This document shows, piece after piece, positions 9,424-17,684 of a stretch of 64,000 nucleotides of DNA. Made by a program: the position numbers and the translations under genes. Positions within the stretch are counted from its first letter, which is position 1. Each line of letters begins with the position of its first letter. This DNA comes from Oscillatoriaceae cyanobacterium Prado104 (GTDB taxonomy: Bacteria > Cyanobacteriota > Cyanobacteriia > Cyanobacteriales > Microcoleaceae): positions 145,958-209,957 of the forward strand of contig JALOON010000049.1 of NCBI GenBank assembly GCA_025454405.1. The letters run 5' to 3'. The notes below the pieces were generated by a model. The model was not told the DNA's origin, did not search any database, and saw only the letters and a list, made by a program, of their open reading frames with translations.

Positions 9424-12207
9424 TTACCTGCGATTAAACTCAACCCTTTCGCCGTAACGCAACAGCATATCCAAACTATCCAAACGATTTTGCCAAGTTT
9501 GCACTTGATAACTATTATCGGTAGAATGCAGCCTCATCGCAGATTGAAATTGAGTTTGAAAATCAGCCAGCAATCTTTTGGCAGTTGCTAAATTTCCCGC
9601 AGTCGGACTTGATGCCAATTTGCTCAAAGCTTGCGCTAATTCGTCCGATCGACTTTGCAAAACTCTCAGTTCCGATTCCGACAACCGCAATCGATCGTTC
9701 GCTAACAAAAAACTCCATTCCTGCTTCATCGCAGTATATCTCGAAGCAGCAGCAGCAAACGGCTGGCGGTAAGGAATCGGTTCTGCAGCAGAGTTCGCTC
9801 TTCCCGGTTGGCCCTGAGTGCGGTTGAAAAATCCCTGCATCCCGTTGCTGATGCTTTCCACCGCAAAAATTGCATAACCCCCTGTCGGCAAATCCCGCAA
9901 AGCCTGAATTTGGTCGATCGCTACAATTTCCGGCAAAGTCAACAGTTTCACCGCAGGCGCAATCAAAGCCGGTCCGAGATTTCTTTCGGTTGCCAGGGGC
10001 TGAGTAATTCGCTGCAGGCGGTTCGTATCCAAAGCATAAGTCATCGGCACGATCAAATCGACAATTCCCTGCCTTGCCCAAATTTCCCAATTTTGTTGAA
10101 TTTTATAAATCCGCTGGCTTTCCGGGTGCGGAAACACGGCTACCGACAGAATTGTTCGGGGATAATTCTGCCGTAAAAGTTGAGAAACTTCAGCTACAAA
10201 AGTATTAATTTTATTAGTTTTAAACTCCACCCACTGCCGCCACAAATGGCCATCTCCTGGGGAAATATTCACGGGATCTCTACCAGTCAACTGCTTGAAT
10301 TCCTGTCGCGCCGCCGTACCGTAACCGTAGGTAAAACCTGCATTGTCGTTTTGAAAAGGATAGCGGATATAGTCTAGTTGTATGCCATCTACTTGATAGC
10401 GGCTGACAATTTCATTAACAATTTGCAGTAAATAATTGCGCGCTTCTGGATTAGCCGGATCGAGATAAAATTTACCGTCGTTAGGGTTTTGCCTGCGTCC
10501 TTTATTATCAATATTCGCCCAATTTGGATAAGCGGAAAGTACCGGACCTGGATAAGTAGGAGGCTTGCCGATTAAAGCATTGTGGCGCTTGTTTCCAGTA
10601 GCAAAAGTCCAAATCCAGGCGTGCAGTTCCATGCCCCGCTCGCGAGCTAATTTAACAGCAGATTCCAGCGGGTCCCAGCCGACAGTCAGGGGGTTTTGCT
10701 GCGGCGCAACTTGACTCGGATAGATCGGATATCCAGCATTTAAAGTTTCAAAAAAAACAGTATTGATACCTGCAGCGGCTAGCCGATCGAACACTGCCGC
10801 CAAACCCTGCTCCGATCGCGCCGCTACAATTGTCCCGCGATCGAGCCACACCGCCCGAATTTCCGCTCCTACCCGCAGCCCTTCCTGCGGGTAATTTTGC
10901 CACAGCAACTGCCGCGCTGCCAGCCACTGCTGCCGCGCCTCCTGGTAATTTTGCTGGGCGATGAGTCGATCGAAATTTTGCAACACCTGACGCGCTTGGG
11001 CGATCGCCCGCATTCTGGTCCCTTGTACCACCGGGCGGGTCGCCACCGGCCCGCCCGCGCCGTTGCTGCCCGCCACCAATTGAGCGCTAGCGGTGTTGAG
11101 ATTGGCGGGGGTATTGGCTGAATTAGCTGCCGTCAGCGCGCTTTCAAACCTGCCGAGGAGGTTAGTTAGTTCTTGGCGCATCAAATACGCTTCAATGCTG
11201 ACGATCGGCTTGTTGGAATTAGCCTGCACTTCCAAACCCGCCGGCGCTGACTGATCCGAAGGGTCGGTGAAAGTTGCAGGCACCGGATCGGGCAGTAGGG
11301 GCTGTGCCCCCGTGCCCGCCCCTGGAGAGGGAGAAAGCCTCGTTTGTGGGGTGTTTCGGGGCGAAATTGCTGCGTTTCTTGAGGGTGTGGAGGGGGGATT
11401 GGGTCTGGGCAAAGCGGTCGCTGTTTGAGGTGCAGGGGGCGCACCGACAGTACCTCCCCAACGGGCGATCGCGGCCCGCAGCCAAGCTTGGTCTACAGAA
11501 CCCGCCCCGTCAATGCCCCAGCGCCAGCCGAAATAGGTAGCGCGATCGGTAGCGATCGCGGCCGAGGAACCGGAACTGTCTTTCCAAGTAGCGACTGTTT
11601 GACTGTTAGCATCGGCCGGAATCAATACGCCGCCTTGAACGGAAGCATTTCTTTGTTCCGGGGGCATCCAATTGTTAGCAGCGTTGCAAGCAATATCGCG
11701 ACAGCGAGTGCGGGGCTGGGGCTGCGCGCGCTGCGTCAGGGGAAAAGCCCAATAAGCGCCGAGGAGGGTGCGCAAAGATTGGCGGACTAAAGCCGGGGAA
11801 CTGCGGCCGACGGGCCCGGAAGCAATCAAACGGCCTCCCTGTTTTGCCCAAGCTTCTAGAACTTTAATTTGCTCGGGAGTCAAAGTTTCAATATTGGGCA
11901 AAAACAGCACGTTAAAGCCTGCTAAATCTGCCGTACTTTTAATTTGTTCGAGGTCGATCGGTTGGTAAGCAACGCCGCTTTCCCAAATCCGCGTGGTAAT
12001 CTTTACCCAGTCTCGAGAATTTTCCGAACTGCGAACTACTCCCAGGACGACTTGCGCGAAACTTGGCGCGGGCAACAGAATGAAGAGATGGAGTAATGCA
12101 GTTGCGAGTGTTCCAATTAACGCTCTTTGCAAGAAGGTCAAAAAGCGAATTTTTTGAGCCTGGGGGCGGACATCAGACATTTGATGGGGTTGTTTGATTT
12201 GTTGCAT
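9424..12207 (-). CDS. Secreted family-10-like glycoside hydrolase (GHL10)
   Basis: This exported protein of about 927 residues has an N-terminal hydrophobic signal (ALIGTLATALLHLFILL, ending PSFA-Q). Residues about 45-250 resemble a glutamine-amidotransferase-like or beta-galactosidase-trimerisation-type domain (LPNIETLTPEQI, GGRLIASGPVG). A Pro/Ala/Thr-rich linker follows at about 255-340. The GHL10 TIM-barrel domain has the hallmark GIQLDYIRYPF, and also AWLDRGTI-like, LHAWIWTF and PMTYA motifs. A C-terminal helical region of about 130 residues may bind the cell wall. It probably cleaves a cell-surface or extracellular glycan; the substrate is not known. ATGs at 12207 and 12180 both precede the signal peptide and neither has a clear Shine-Dalgarno. 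Part of the linker coincides with a G/C-rich dispersed repeat. Confidence 0.85.
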   Translation of the reverse strand: MQQIKQPHQMSDVRPQAQKIRFLTFLQRALIGTLATALLHLFILLPAPSFAQVVLGVVRSSENSRDWVKITTRIWESGVAYQPIDLEQIKSTADLAGFNVLFLPNIETLTPEQIKVLEAWAKQGGRLIASGPVGRSSPALVRQSLRTLLGAYWAFPLTQRAQPQPRTRCRDIACNAANNWMPPEQRNASVQGGVLIPADANSQTVATWKDSSGSSAAIATDRATYFGWRWGIDGAGSVDQAWLRAAIARWGGTVGAPPAPQTATALPRPNPPSTPSRNAAISPRNTPQTRLSPSPGAGTGAQPLLPDPVPATFTDPSDQSAPAGLEVQANSNKPIVSIEAYLMRQELTNLLGRFESALTAANSANTPANLNTASAQLVAGSNGAGGPVATRPVVQGTRMRAIAQARQVLQNFDRLIAQQNYQEARQQWLAARQLLWQNYPQEGLRVGAEIRAVWLDRGTIVAARSEQGLAAVFDRLAAAGINTVFFETLNAGYPIYPSQVAPQQNPLTVGWDPLESAVKLARERGMELHAWIWTFATGNKRHNALIGKPPTYPGPVLSAYPNWANIDNKGRRQNPNDGKFYLDPANPEARNYLLQIVNEIVSRYQVDGIQLDYIRYPFQNDNAGFTYGYGTAARQEFKQLTGRDPVNISPGDGHLWRQWVEFKTNKINTFVAEVSQLLRQNYPRTILSVAVFPHPESQRIYKIQQNWEIWARQGIVDLIVPMTYALDTNRLQRITQPLATERNLGPALIAPAVKLLTLPEIVAIDQIQALRDLPTGGYAIFAVESISNGMQGFFNRTQGQPGRANSAAEPIPYRQPFAAAASRYTAMKQEWSFLLANDRLRLSESELRVLQSRSDELAQALSKLASSPTAGNLATAKRLLADFQTQFQSAMRLHSTDNSYQVQTWQNRLDSLDMLLRYGERVEFNRR

Positions 12208-12394
12208 TGACACGAGAATTACCCACAGCACCGGAAAAGGGAAAAAGTCAGCGAAAAGTCAGGGCGATCGCTTTGCACCTACATTTTTTTATCACGTCAT
12301 GCAACCTGAATCAGGACAATGGGCGATCGTCCCGATCGATATTATCATCGAGCGCGAGTGCAGTCGATCGCAAGGTAGCGATCGCGCGACTGCC

Positions 12395-12461
12395 CAAGAA
12401 CCGGGTTTTTTCGATAATTTTTGGTTGTGATGCACGGATGCAGCCAAAAATCCGAGTTCTG
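12395..12461. repeat. CCGGGTTTTTT hairpin repeat, copy 1
   Basis: AAGAACCGGGTTTTTTCGA and a degenerate inverted copy ending in GAGTTCTG enclose a spacer of about 30 bases. The element lies in the divergent gap 12208-12520 between the GHL10 gene and a hypothetical gene. It belongs to a family with further copies at 13679, 27206, 34879, 46527 and 49439. Confidence 0.7.
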
Positions 12462-12520
12462 CGATCGGAGTACGTAAATCTTACAACAGTTAAAATTTTG
12501 GAATATAGAGGATATTAGTG

Positions 12521-12967
12521 ATGCAAAAGTACATTATTTTTCAGGCTGAGTCAGGTGAAGATGAAGGCTGGAGACAGAGAAAACTCCAACACAGCCAAGC
12601 TTTAACTTCGATCGTGGCAGAAAACTGGGATTCTTCTAACGAACCGATTCCCGAACCGGGATATCGCCCTGTGGAATTTGTGCGAGTGGAGTCAGAACAC
12701 GATCGCAAAGAACACGCGCACCATACTCACTATCGCGCCAGCAATTGGGAAGTTGTGCGGGTGCAAACATACACGCCTGACATTCCAACTCCGATGAGCG
12801 AATATGACGTAATCGTGCTGTGTTACTGTCGGTACAATCCGATCGACGCTCCTCTCAAACCAATGCCGCAACGACAGGTTTCGATCGATTCTTTTGGTGG
12901 CGATGAAATAGCTTACCAACAATATTTAGAATCGGAAAAAAGCAAGAAATATGCGCCGTCAACTTAA
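12521..12967 (+). CDS. Conserved hypothetical protein
   Basis: The product is a soluble protein of 148 residues without a signal peptide or membrane segment. It is rich in His, Glu, Tyr and Pro, with a cluster HDRKEHAHHTHYR in the middle that could bind metal, though this is only suggestive. I do not recognise a family. The ATG at 12521 is preceded by AGAGGATATTAGTG, a reasonable Shine-Dalgarno; a GTG directly in front of it is an alternative. It is followed about 100 bases later by a Uma2 nuclease gene on the same strand. Codon use and length suggest a genuine gene, and no overlapping frame competes with it. Confidence 0.7.
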   Translation: MQKYIIFQAESGEDEGWRQRKLQHSQALTSIVAENWDSSNEPIPEPGYRPVEFVRVESEHDRKEHAHHTHYRASNWEVVRVQTYTPDIPTPMSEYDVIVLCYCRYNPIDAPLKPMPQRQVSIDSFGGDEIAYQQYLESEKSKKYAPST

Positions 12968-12983
12968 GCTAATGACCCAGAAA

Positions 12984-13002
12984 CAGAAACCGGGGTTTTT
13001 TG
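12984..13002. repeat. Half copy of the CCGGGTTTTTT repeat
   Basis: CAGAAACCGGGGTTTTTTG matches the left arm of the hairpin family, but no right arm follows before the next gene. Confidence 0.5.
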
Positions 13003-13065
13003 AAATTTTACTAAAGAATGACGCACTCTAAAAGCTAACCAACAATGACAACCTTGGAGGTTGAA

Positions 13066-13650
13066 ATGCAGGCGATCGCACAAACTGAAAAAAAGGTTTA
13101 CACGCCCGAAGAATACCTCGAATTTGAGGTTAACTCGGAAGAACGACATGAATATATCAATGGTGAAATTGTCCTTATGACTGGCGGAACTCCAAATCAC
13201 AATCAAATTACTGGCAATTTCTATGCTGAGTTAAACTTTGCGCTCAAACGCCAGCCTTATCGCGTCTTTGTTACAGACCAACGGCTGTGGATTCCTACAA
13301 AACGCATGCATACTTATCCTGATGTGATGGTAGTTCAGGGTGAGTTACAATTGGAAGAAGGGCGGCGAGATACAATTACTAATCCATTAATGATTGCTGA
13401 GGTGCTGTCAAAGTCTACTAGAAGTCATGATAAGGATGATAAGTTCGCGGCCTATCGTACTATTCAAAATTTTCAGGAATATTTACTGATTGACCAGTAT
13501 GAAATGCACGTCGAGCAATATTTTAAAACTGATGGGAATAGTTGGATTTTTTCGGAGTATGATGGGAATGAAACTATATCTTTGAAGTCACTTTCTTTTC
13601 AGTTTACGCTGCCAGATATTTATGATAAAGTTAATTTTGAGTCTGATTAA
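13066..13650 (+). CDS. Uma2 family endonuclease (DUF820)
   Basis: This protein of 194 residues belongs to the Uma2/DUF820 family, a restriction-endonuclease-like PD-(D/E)XK fold greatly expanded in cyanobacteria. Visible marks are YTPEEYLEFE near the N-terminus, ERHEYINGEI, YPDVMVV (acidic active-site position), and LMIAEVLSKST with KFAAYRTI-NFQEYLLID, the standard C-terminal half of the fold. GGAGG at 13056-13060 lies 5 bases before the ATG at 13066, so I prefer this to the ATG at 13045. The biological role of Uma2 proteins is mostly unknown; many are associated with mobile DNA. It is convergent with the broken NTPase-TPR gene, with a hairpin repeat between them. Confidence 0.9.
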   Translation: MQAIAQTEKKVYTPEEYLEFEVNSEERHEYINGEIVLMTGGTPNHNQITGNFYAELNFALKRQPYRVFVTDQRLWIPTKRMHTYPDVMVVQGELQLEEGRRDTITNPLMIAEVLSKSTRSHDKDDKFAAYRTIQNFQEYLLIDQYEMHVEQYFKTDGNSWIFSEYDGNETISLKSLSFQFTLPDIYDKVNFESD

Positions 13651-13678
13651 TTAAGCTTAGGGCTTGCGCATGGTGCCA

Positions 13679-13744
13679 ATAAACCGGGTTTTTTCGACAA
13701 TTTTTGATTGTGATGCCAAGATGAGGCGAAAAACCCGGTTTCTG
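13679..13744. repeat. CCGGGTTTTTT hairpin repeat, copy 2, possible bidirectional terminator
   Basis: AAACCGGGTTTTTTCG pairs with CGAAAAACCCGGTTT about 30 bases on. It sits exactly between the ends of two convergent genes, so it could stop transcription from both sides (inference). Confidence 0.7.
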
Positions 13745-13756
13745 CTTCCCATCGGG

Positions 13757-14647
13757 CTAACTGGTGACAGTATCCTCACCCAAATTATCGAGATATTCTT
13801 GCAGCGAATCGCGGCTATTGCGAACCCAATCGTCATTAGGAGCAATGGCTAAAGATCGATTAAACATTTCCAGTGCTTCTTGCCAATTCTTGAGCGCTTC
13901 CTGTTGCTCCGATAATTGGACTTGCAAATCACCCAGAATGTTCAGTACAAGCCCTTTGCTTTTGAGAGCATAAAGATAATCGGGTGCAATAACTAAAGCA
14001 GAATTTAAGGTAGCGATCGCCTCTGAGTAAGACCGTTTTGCAGCCTCAAATTCACTTAGCTGTGCTTGCAATTCACCCAGACTTTGGAGTGCCCCCCCTT
14101 TGCTGATGAAAATCAAAATATAATCCGGTGTAATAATTAAAGCAGAATTAATAGCAGCAATCGCATCTGAGTAAGATTGTTTTGCTGCCTCAAATTCACT
14201 TAGCTGTGCTTGCAATTCACCCAGTCTTAGCAGCACGCCTCCTTTGTTGTTGAGAGCAGCGATATCATCCGGTGCAATAAGTAAAACAGAGTTAAAGGCA
14301 GCGATCGCCTCTGAGTAAGACTGTTTTGCCGCCTCAAATTCACTTAGCCCTGCTTGCAAATCACCCAGACATCCGAGCGCACTGCTTTTGATGTTAATAA
14401 CTGAAATATAATCCGATGCAATAACTAAAGCAAAATCACAGGCTGCGATCGCATCTGAGTAAGACTGTTTTGCTGCCTCAAATTCACTTAGCTGTGCTTG
14501 CGATTCACCCATTCTTACCAGCGCACCTCCTTTGTTGTTGAGAGCAGCAATATCATCCGGTGCAATAAGTAAAACAGAATTAAAGGCTGCGATCGCATCT
14601 GAGTAAGACTGTTTTGCCACCTCAAATTCACTTAGCTGTGCTTGCAA
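13757..14647 (-). pseudogene. 3' part of the frameshifted NTPase-TPR gene
   Basis: This frame encodes about six tandem 48-residue helical repeats of the form LGELQAQLSEFEAAKQSYSDA..., then a divergent closing repeat and the C-terminus (about 296 residues). It has no good start of its own: the frame opens only at a TTG inside a repeat, and the first ATG is at MGESQAQ. It continues the repeat array of the upstream frame (14632-17067). At the junction one repeat is 86 bp instead of 144 bp, so 58 bp are missing and the frame shifts. The two frames therefore look like one gene of roughly 1,120 residues broken once. Whether the 3' part is still made, by restart or slippage, cannot be seen. Confidence 0.8.
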
Positions 14648-15190
14648 TTCACCCAGACTTCAGAATTAATAGCTGCGATCGCATCTGAGTAAGACTGTTT
14701 TGCCACCTCAAATTCACTTAGCTGTGCTTGCAATTGACCCAGACTTTGGAGTGCAGTCCCTTTATTGTTGAGAGGAGTGGTATTATCCGGTACAATAAGT
14801 AAAGCAGAATTAAAGGCTGCGATCGCCTCTGAGTAAGACTGTTTTGCAGTCTCAAATTCACTTAGCTGTGCTTGCAATTGACCCAGACTTTGGAGTGCAA
14901 TCCCTTTGCTGTTGAGAACAGAATTCTCATCTGGTGCAATAAGTAAAGCAGAATTCAAGACTGCGATCGCCTCCGAGTAAGACTGTTTTACAGTTTCAAA
15001 TTCTCTTAGGCTTGTCTGCACATCACCCAGAAAGTTCAGCACCAGTCCTTTGGTGTTGAAAGCACTAATATCATCCGGTGAAATAAGTAAAGCTAAATTA
15101 CAGGTAGCGATCGCATCTGAGAAAGACTGTTTTGCAGCCTCAAATTCTCCTAGACTTATCTGTAACCTACCCAAATTTAGCAGCACAAAC
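13960..15190 (-). repeat. Coding tandem repeat array, 144-bp unit
   Basis: About ten units encode 48-residue helical repeats. Phase markers (GCTGCGATCGC) are at 14586, 14672 and 14816, giving spacings of 86 and 144 bp. One unit has therefore lost 58 bp. High DNA identity between units makes the array prone to recombination. Confidence 0.85.
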
Positions 15191-17067
15191 CCTTTGCTGT
15201 CGAGCGTATTTAGATCGTCAGGATTTGTGATGAGTACGCGATCGTAAGCTGCAACTGCCTCCAAATACTCTTGTTTTGCTTCGGCATATCGAGCTAATAA
15301 ATAATAGTAAAATCCTTCAGCTCGTGAAATCAGTCCCAGCAAATAATCACTTTTAATCCACAACTCCTCTCTAACTCCTAGCAGCGATTTGCATACCCCA
15401 TAAAGACTCTTGTTCAAAGCTCCATTAAACACCCCTTGCCATTCCCTCGCACCCCGCTCCCAATCCAAACGATTAGCATGAAAAATTGCCTCAGCCACAT
15501 CCCCCACTTCCCGATAATGCCCCTCTAAAACCTCATGAGCCCTGCGAGTTTTCGGATTATCCCGATCGGCATCCAAACGCCGCAATAAATCATGAATCCG
15601 ATACCAATTATCCCCCCGCTTTTCCGATTTCCACACAAAGGAAAAACCCGTCAACATCTCAAAATTTGCACTGCTTGCCTGGAAGTAGCAACCAGCTCCC
15701 AATTTCACGTACAAATCTTCATCAAAAGCGCGGCAAGCACTCAAAGAATGCACGGCCGATCGCACTTCGCGATCGACATAACTCAGCAACCGATCTGTTA
15801 ATTCCGCAGTCTTGTTTTCCAACTTCGGAATCCGCGCAAAATCCGACGACAGCAACTCAATTCCCCGCCTTCTTTCTGCCAGCACCGCATCCGCGCACAA
15901 ACCCAAATAAAACGGATGTACCTGCAAATTTTCCCAAGGATCGTCGGGATTAACGCTGGCATATCTAATCACAGCATCCGCCAAATCAGCCTTGTCAATC
16001 TCCACTTTGTGCAAGTAATCCCTCGCATCATCCGGCGACAAATGCCACACTAATTGTGCATCTATATAATCTGCGGGAATCGGAAACTTTGACGCATTCG
16101 GCCACCGCAATTGCGTCACCGGACACTCTCGCCCTGCCACAACAACTACAATCCCCAATTTGTAATCTAATGCCCTCAACAACCGCCGAAACCACTCATC
16201 TTGATACCAAAAAGTTGCGCCTTGAGAATTGCGTTTTTCCTCCCACATTTTCTCGTGAGTATCGAACAGCATCACGAGGCGATCGGGTTTATTTTTGCCA
16301 GCCATTGCCACATTCAAATCCCCAGCAAACAATTTCGGCAAACAGTCGGTTAACTCAGTATCAATATCTAGACGGCGAATTTCCTCCGCTTTTTCGTCGC
16401 TGACACCCAAGCGATTTTGAATTAATTTCATCGCCCGCTTAATCCCGCCGAATTTATCTATTCCTTTGAGCACCGCTACCGCTTGCGCCACCACCGGAAA
16501 ATCAGCAAAAGTTTCAACTACAGGTGCCACCAATTCCGCCACATCATCGGGAAAAAGTTGGTTGAGAGTTGCCTGTGATTCGCCTTTGTTCAGCAAATAC
16601 CAAAAGCAAGCAAAGTCATAATTGGGAAATTTAAATTTATATTTCTTAGTTGCTGCTGCAACATTTCGCCGCAGCATCAGCAAGCCGTAAAATCTATCTT
16701 GCGGTTTATCTTCTTTAATCGGTATCAATCCGAAATCGTGTCTGACTGCGGGGATGGGAGTGTAGGTTTTAGTTGCTGCATAGCGGACGGAATTAGCAAC
16801 TTCGGCGGCTTGCGATTCTGGGAGTGCGCGCCATTGTTGCCACACATCCGGTGCAAATCTTTTGCAGCAGTGAAACTCCAAGTGTTTTAGCAGCAATGAC
16901 TTGCCGTTGCCTCCATCCCCAAAAAAATACAAAATTTGTTCCGGCGGCGGGTCGTCGTTTAAATAAAAGGCAAATCTGCGGGTAAATTCGTGTCTGTCGG
17001 TGAAGAGTTGGAGTTTGCGATCGCTGCTAATAGTTTCGCTGTCAAAATCTTCGTCGTCTATTGGCAT
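14632..17067 (-). CDS. P-loop (STAND-like) NTPase with TPR-type repeats, C-terminus truncated by frameshift
   Basis: This 811-residue frame starts at an ATG (MPIDDEDFDS). It has a Walker A motif GDGGNGKS at 50-57, a Walker-B-like strand (RLVMLFDTHE, about 262-271), a winged-helix-like region around 420-520, and then TPR-type repeats of 48 residues from about 600 on. This order, NTPase, winged helix and repeats, is that of STAND signalling ATPases, which act as switches and often in anti-phage or self/non-self responses. The defence role is inference only. The last repeat breaks off at ...AAIN, followed by nine out-of-frame residues and a stop, caused by a 58-bp deletion; the remaining repeats continue in another frame downstream. 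A truncated protein lacking about six repeats would be made. Confidence 0.82.
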   Translation of the reverse strand: MPIDDEDFDSETISSDRKLQLFTDRHEFTRRFAFYLNDDPPPEQILYFFGDGGNGKSLLLKHLEFHCCKRFAPDVWQQWRALPESQAAEVANSVRYAATKTYTPIPAVRHDFGLIPIKEDKPQDRFYGLLMLRRNVAAATKKYKFKFPNYDFACFWYLLNKGESQATLNQLFPDDVAELVAPVVETFADFPVVAQAVAVLKGIDKFGGIKRAMKLIQNRLGVSDEKAEEIRRLDIDTELTDCLPKLFAGDLNVAMAGKNKPDRLVMLFDTHEKMWEEKRNSQGATFWYQDEWFRRLLRALDYKLGIVVVVAGRECPVTQLRWPNASKFPIPADYIDAQLVWHLSPDDARDYLHKVEIDKADLADAVIRYASVNPDDPWENLQVHPFYLGLCADAVLAERRRGIELLSSDFARIPKLENKTAELTDRLLSYVDREVRSAVHSLSACRAFDEDLYVKLGAGCYFQASSANFEMLTGFSFVWKSEKRGDNWYRIHDLLRRLDADRDNPKTRRAHEVLEGHYREVGDVAEAIFHANRLDWERGAREWQGVFNGALNKSLYGVCKSLLGVREELWIKSDYLLGLISRAEGFYYYLLARYAEAKQEYLEAVAAYDRVLITNPDDLNTLDSKGFVLLNLGRLQISLGEFEAAKQSFSDAIATCNLALLISPDDISAFNTKGLVLNFLGDVQTSLREFETVKQSYSEAIAVLNSALLIAPDENSVLNSKGIALQSLGQLQAQLSEFETAKQSYSEAIAAFNSALLIVPDNTTPLNNKGTALQSLGQLQAQLSEFEVAKQSYSDAIAAINSEVWVNCKHS

Positions 17068-17265
17068 ATTTTTGCGGGTGAGGGGTGGTTTAATTATAGC
17101 AGTGGACGATAATAGTTACAGATTTGATGGACTTCTATCTCACTTGCTACACCCGATCGTTTTGTACCGTTCAAATTCAAAAAACCTGCCGTGTCAACAT
17201 ATGCTGAAACCTAGCTCAATACAGTTGTTGTAGCGCGATCGCCGATCGATAATTCTCTCATTTTA

Positions 17266-17484
17266 TCAAGCAACTTGAAGCGTTCTTGGTTCGGGAATAG
17301 ATTCACCTTCTGCTTGCCAAGCTTCCAGATACATTTCAATTACTTCTTCGCCGTTACGAATTGCTTCGGAGCGAGTTTTGCCATGAGTGCACGGCATCAC
17401 AACGCGATCGGAAAACTCTGGAATTGTTACCAGAAAAAGCCGATCTTCATCTGACCACTGAACGATCGTGCTGTATCGATTCAT
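17266..17484 (-). CDS. HicB-like antitoxin domain protein, no HicA partner
   Basis: This small protein of 72 residues starts MNRYSTIVQW from the ATG at 17484. It matches the short HicB fold: a strand pair ending WSDEDRLFLVTIPEF, then the THGKTRSEAIRNGEEVIEMYLE helix. In complete HicAB systems HicB neutralises the HicA mRNA interferase. No HicA-like frame lies on either side, so this is an orphan, as is common in cyanobacteria, and its present role is unknown. The C-terminus PEPRTLQVA lacks an added DNA-binding domain. An upstream extension through a tandem-duplicated repeat is open but reads as repeat-derived sequence, so I rejected it. Confidence 0.82.
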   Translation of the reverse strand: MNRYSTIVQWSDEDRLFLVTIPEFSDRVVMPCTHGKTRSEAIRNGEEVIEMYLEAWQAEGESIPEPRTLQVA

Positions 17485-17510
17485 CAGTCCTTTTCCTCCT
17501 CCCTTAGTTC

Positions 17511-17650
17511 GTCGAGTGCCGCGAGCGATCGGGTTCGTAGTGTGGACTTCAGTCCGCATTCAGGGAGCCGTCGAGTGCCGCGAGCGATCGGGTTCGTAGT
17601 GTGGACTTCAGTCCGCATTCAGGGAGCGGACTAAAGTCCACACTACAAGC
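17511..17650. repeat. 59-bp tandem duplication with inverted-repeat end
   Basis: The segment starting GTCGAGTGCCGCGAGCGATC at 17511 recurs at 17570. It contains GTAGTGTGGACTTCAGTCCGC, whose inverted form GCGGACTAAAGTCCACACTAC follows at about 17626-17646. A related palindrome occurs at 25805-25852. Confidence 0.85.
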
Positions 17651-17684
17651 CTTTTTTATTACTGGCTTTCCCTCGGACACTATC

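Noticed and set aside
9195..9443. Minus-strand open frame of 82 residues between the kinase and GHL10 genes
   Set aside because: It overlaps the end of the GHL10 gene, has no ribosome site, and resembles no protein.
13960..15190. Regular repeats resembling a CRISPR array
   Set aside because: The 144-bp period is coding throughout for 48-residue helical repeats; there are no short identical repeats with unique spacers and no cas genes.
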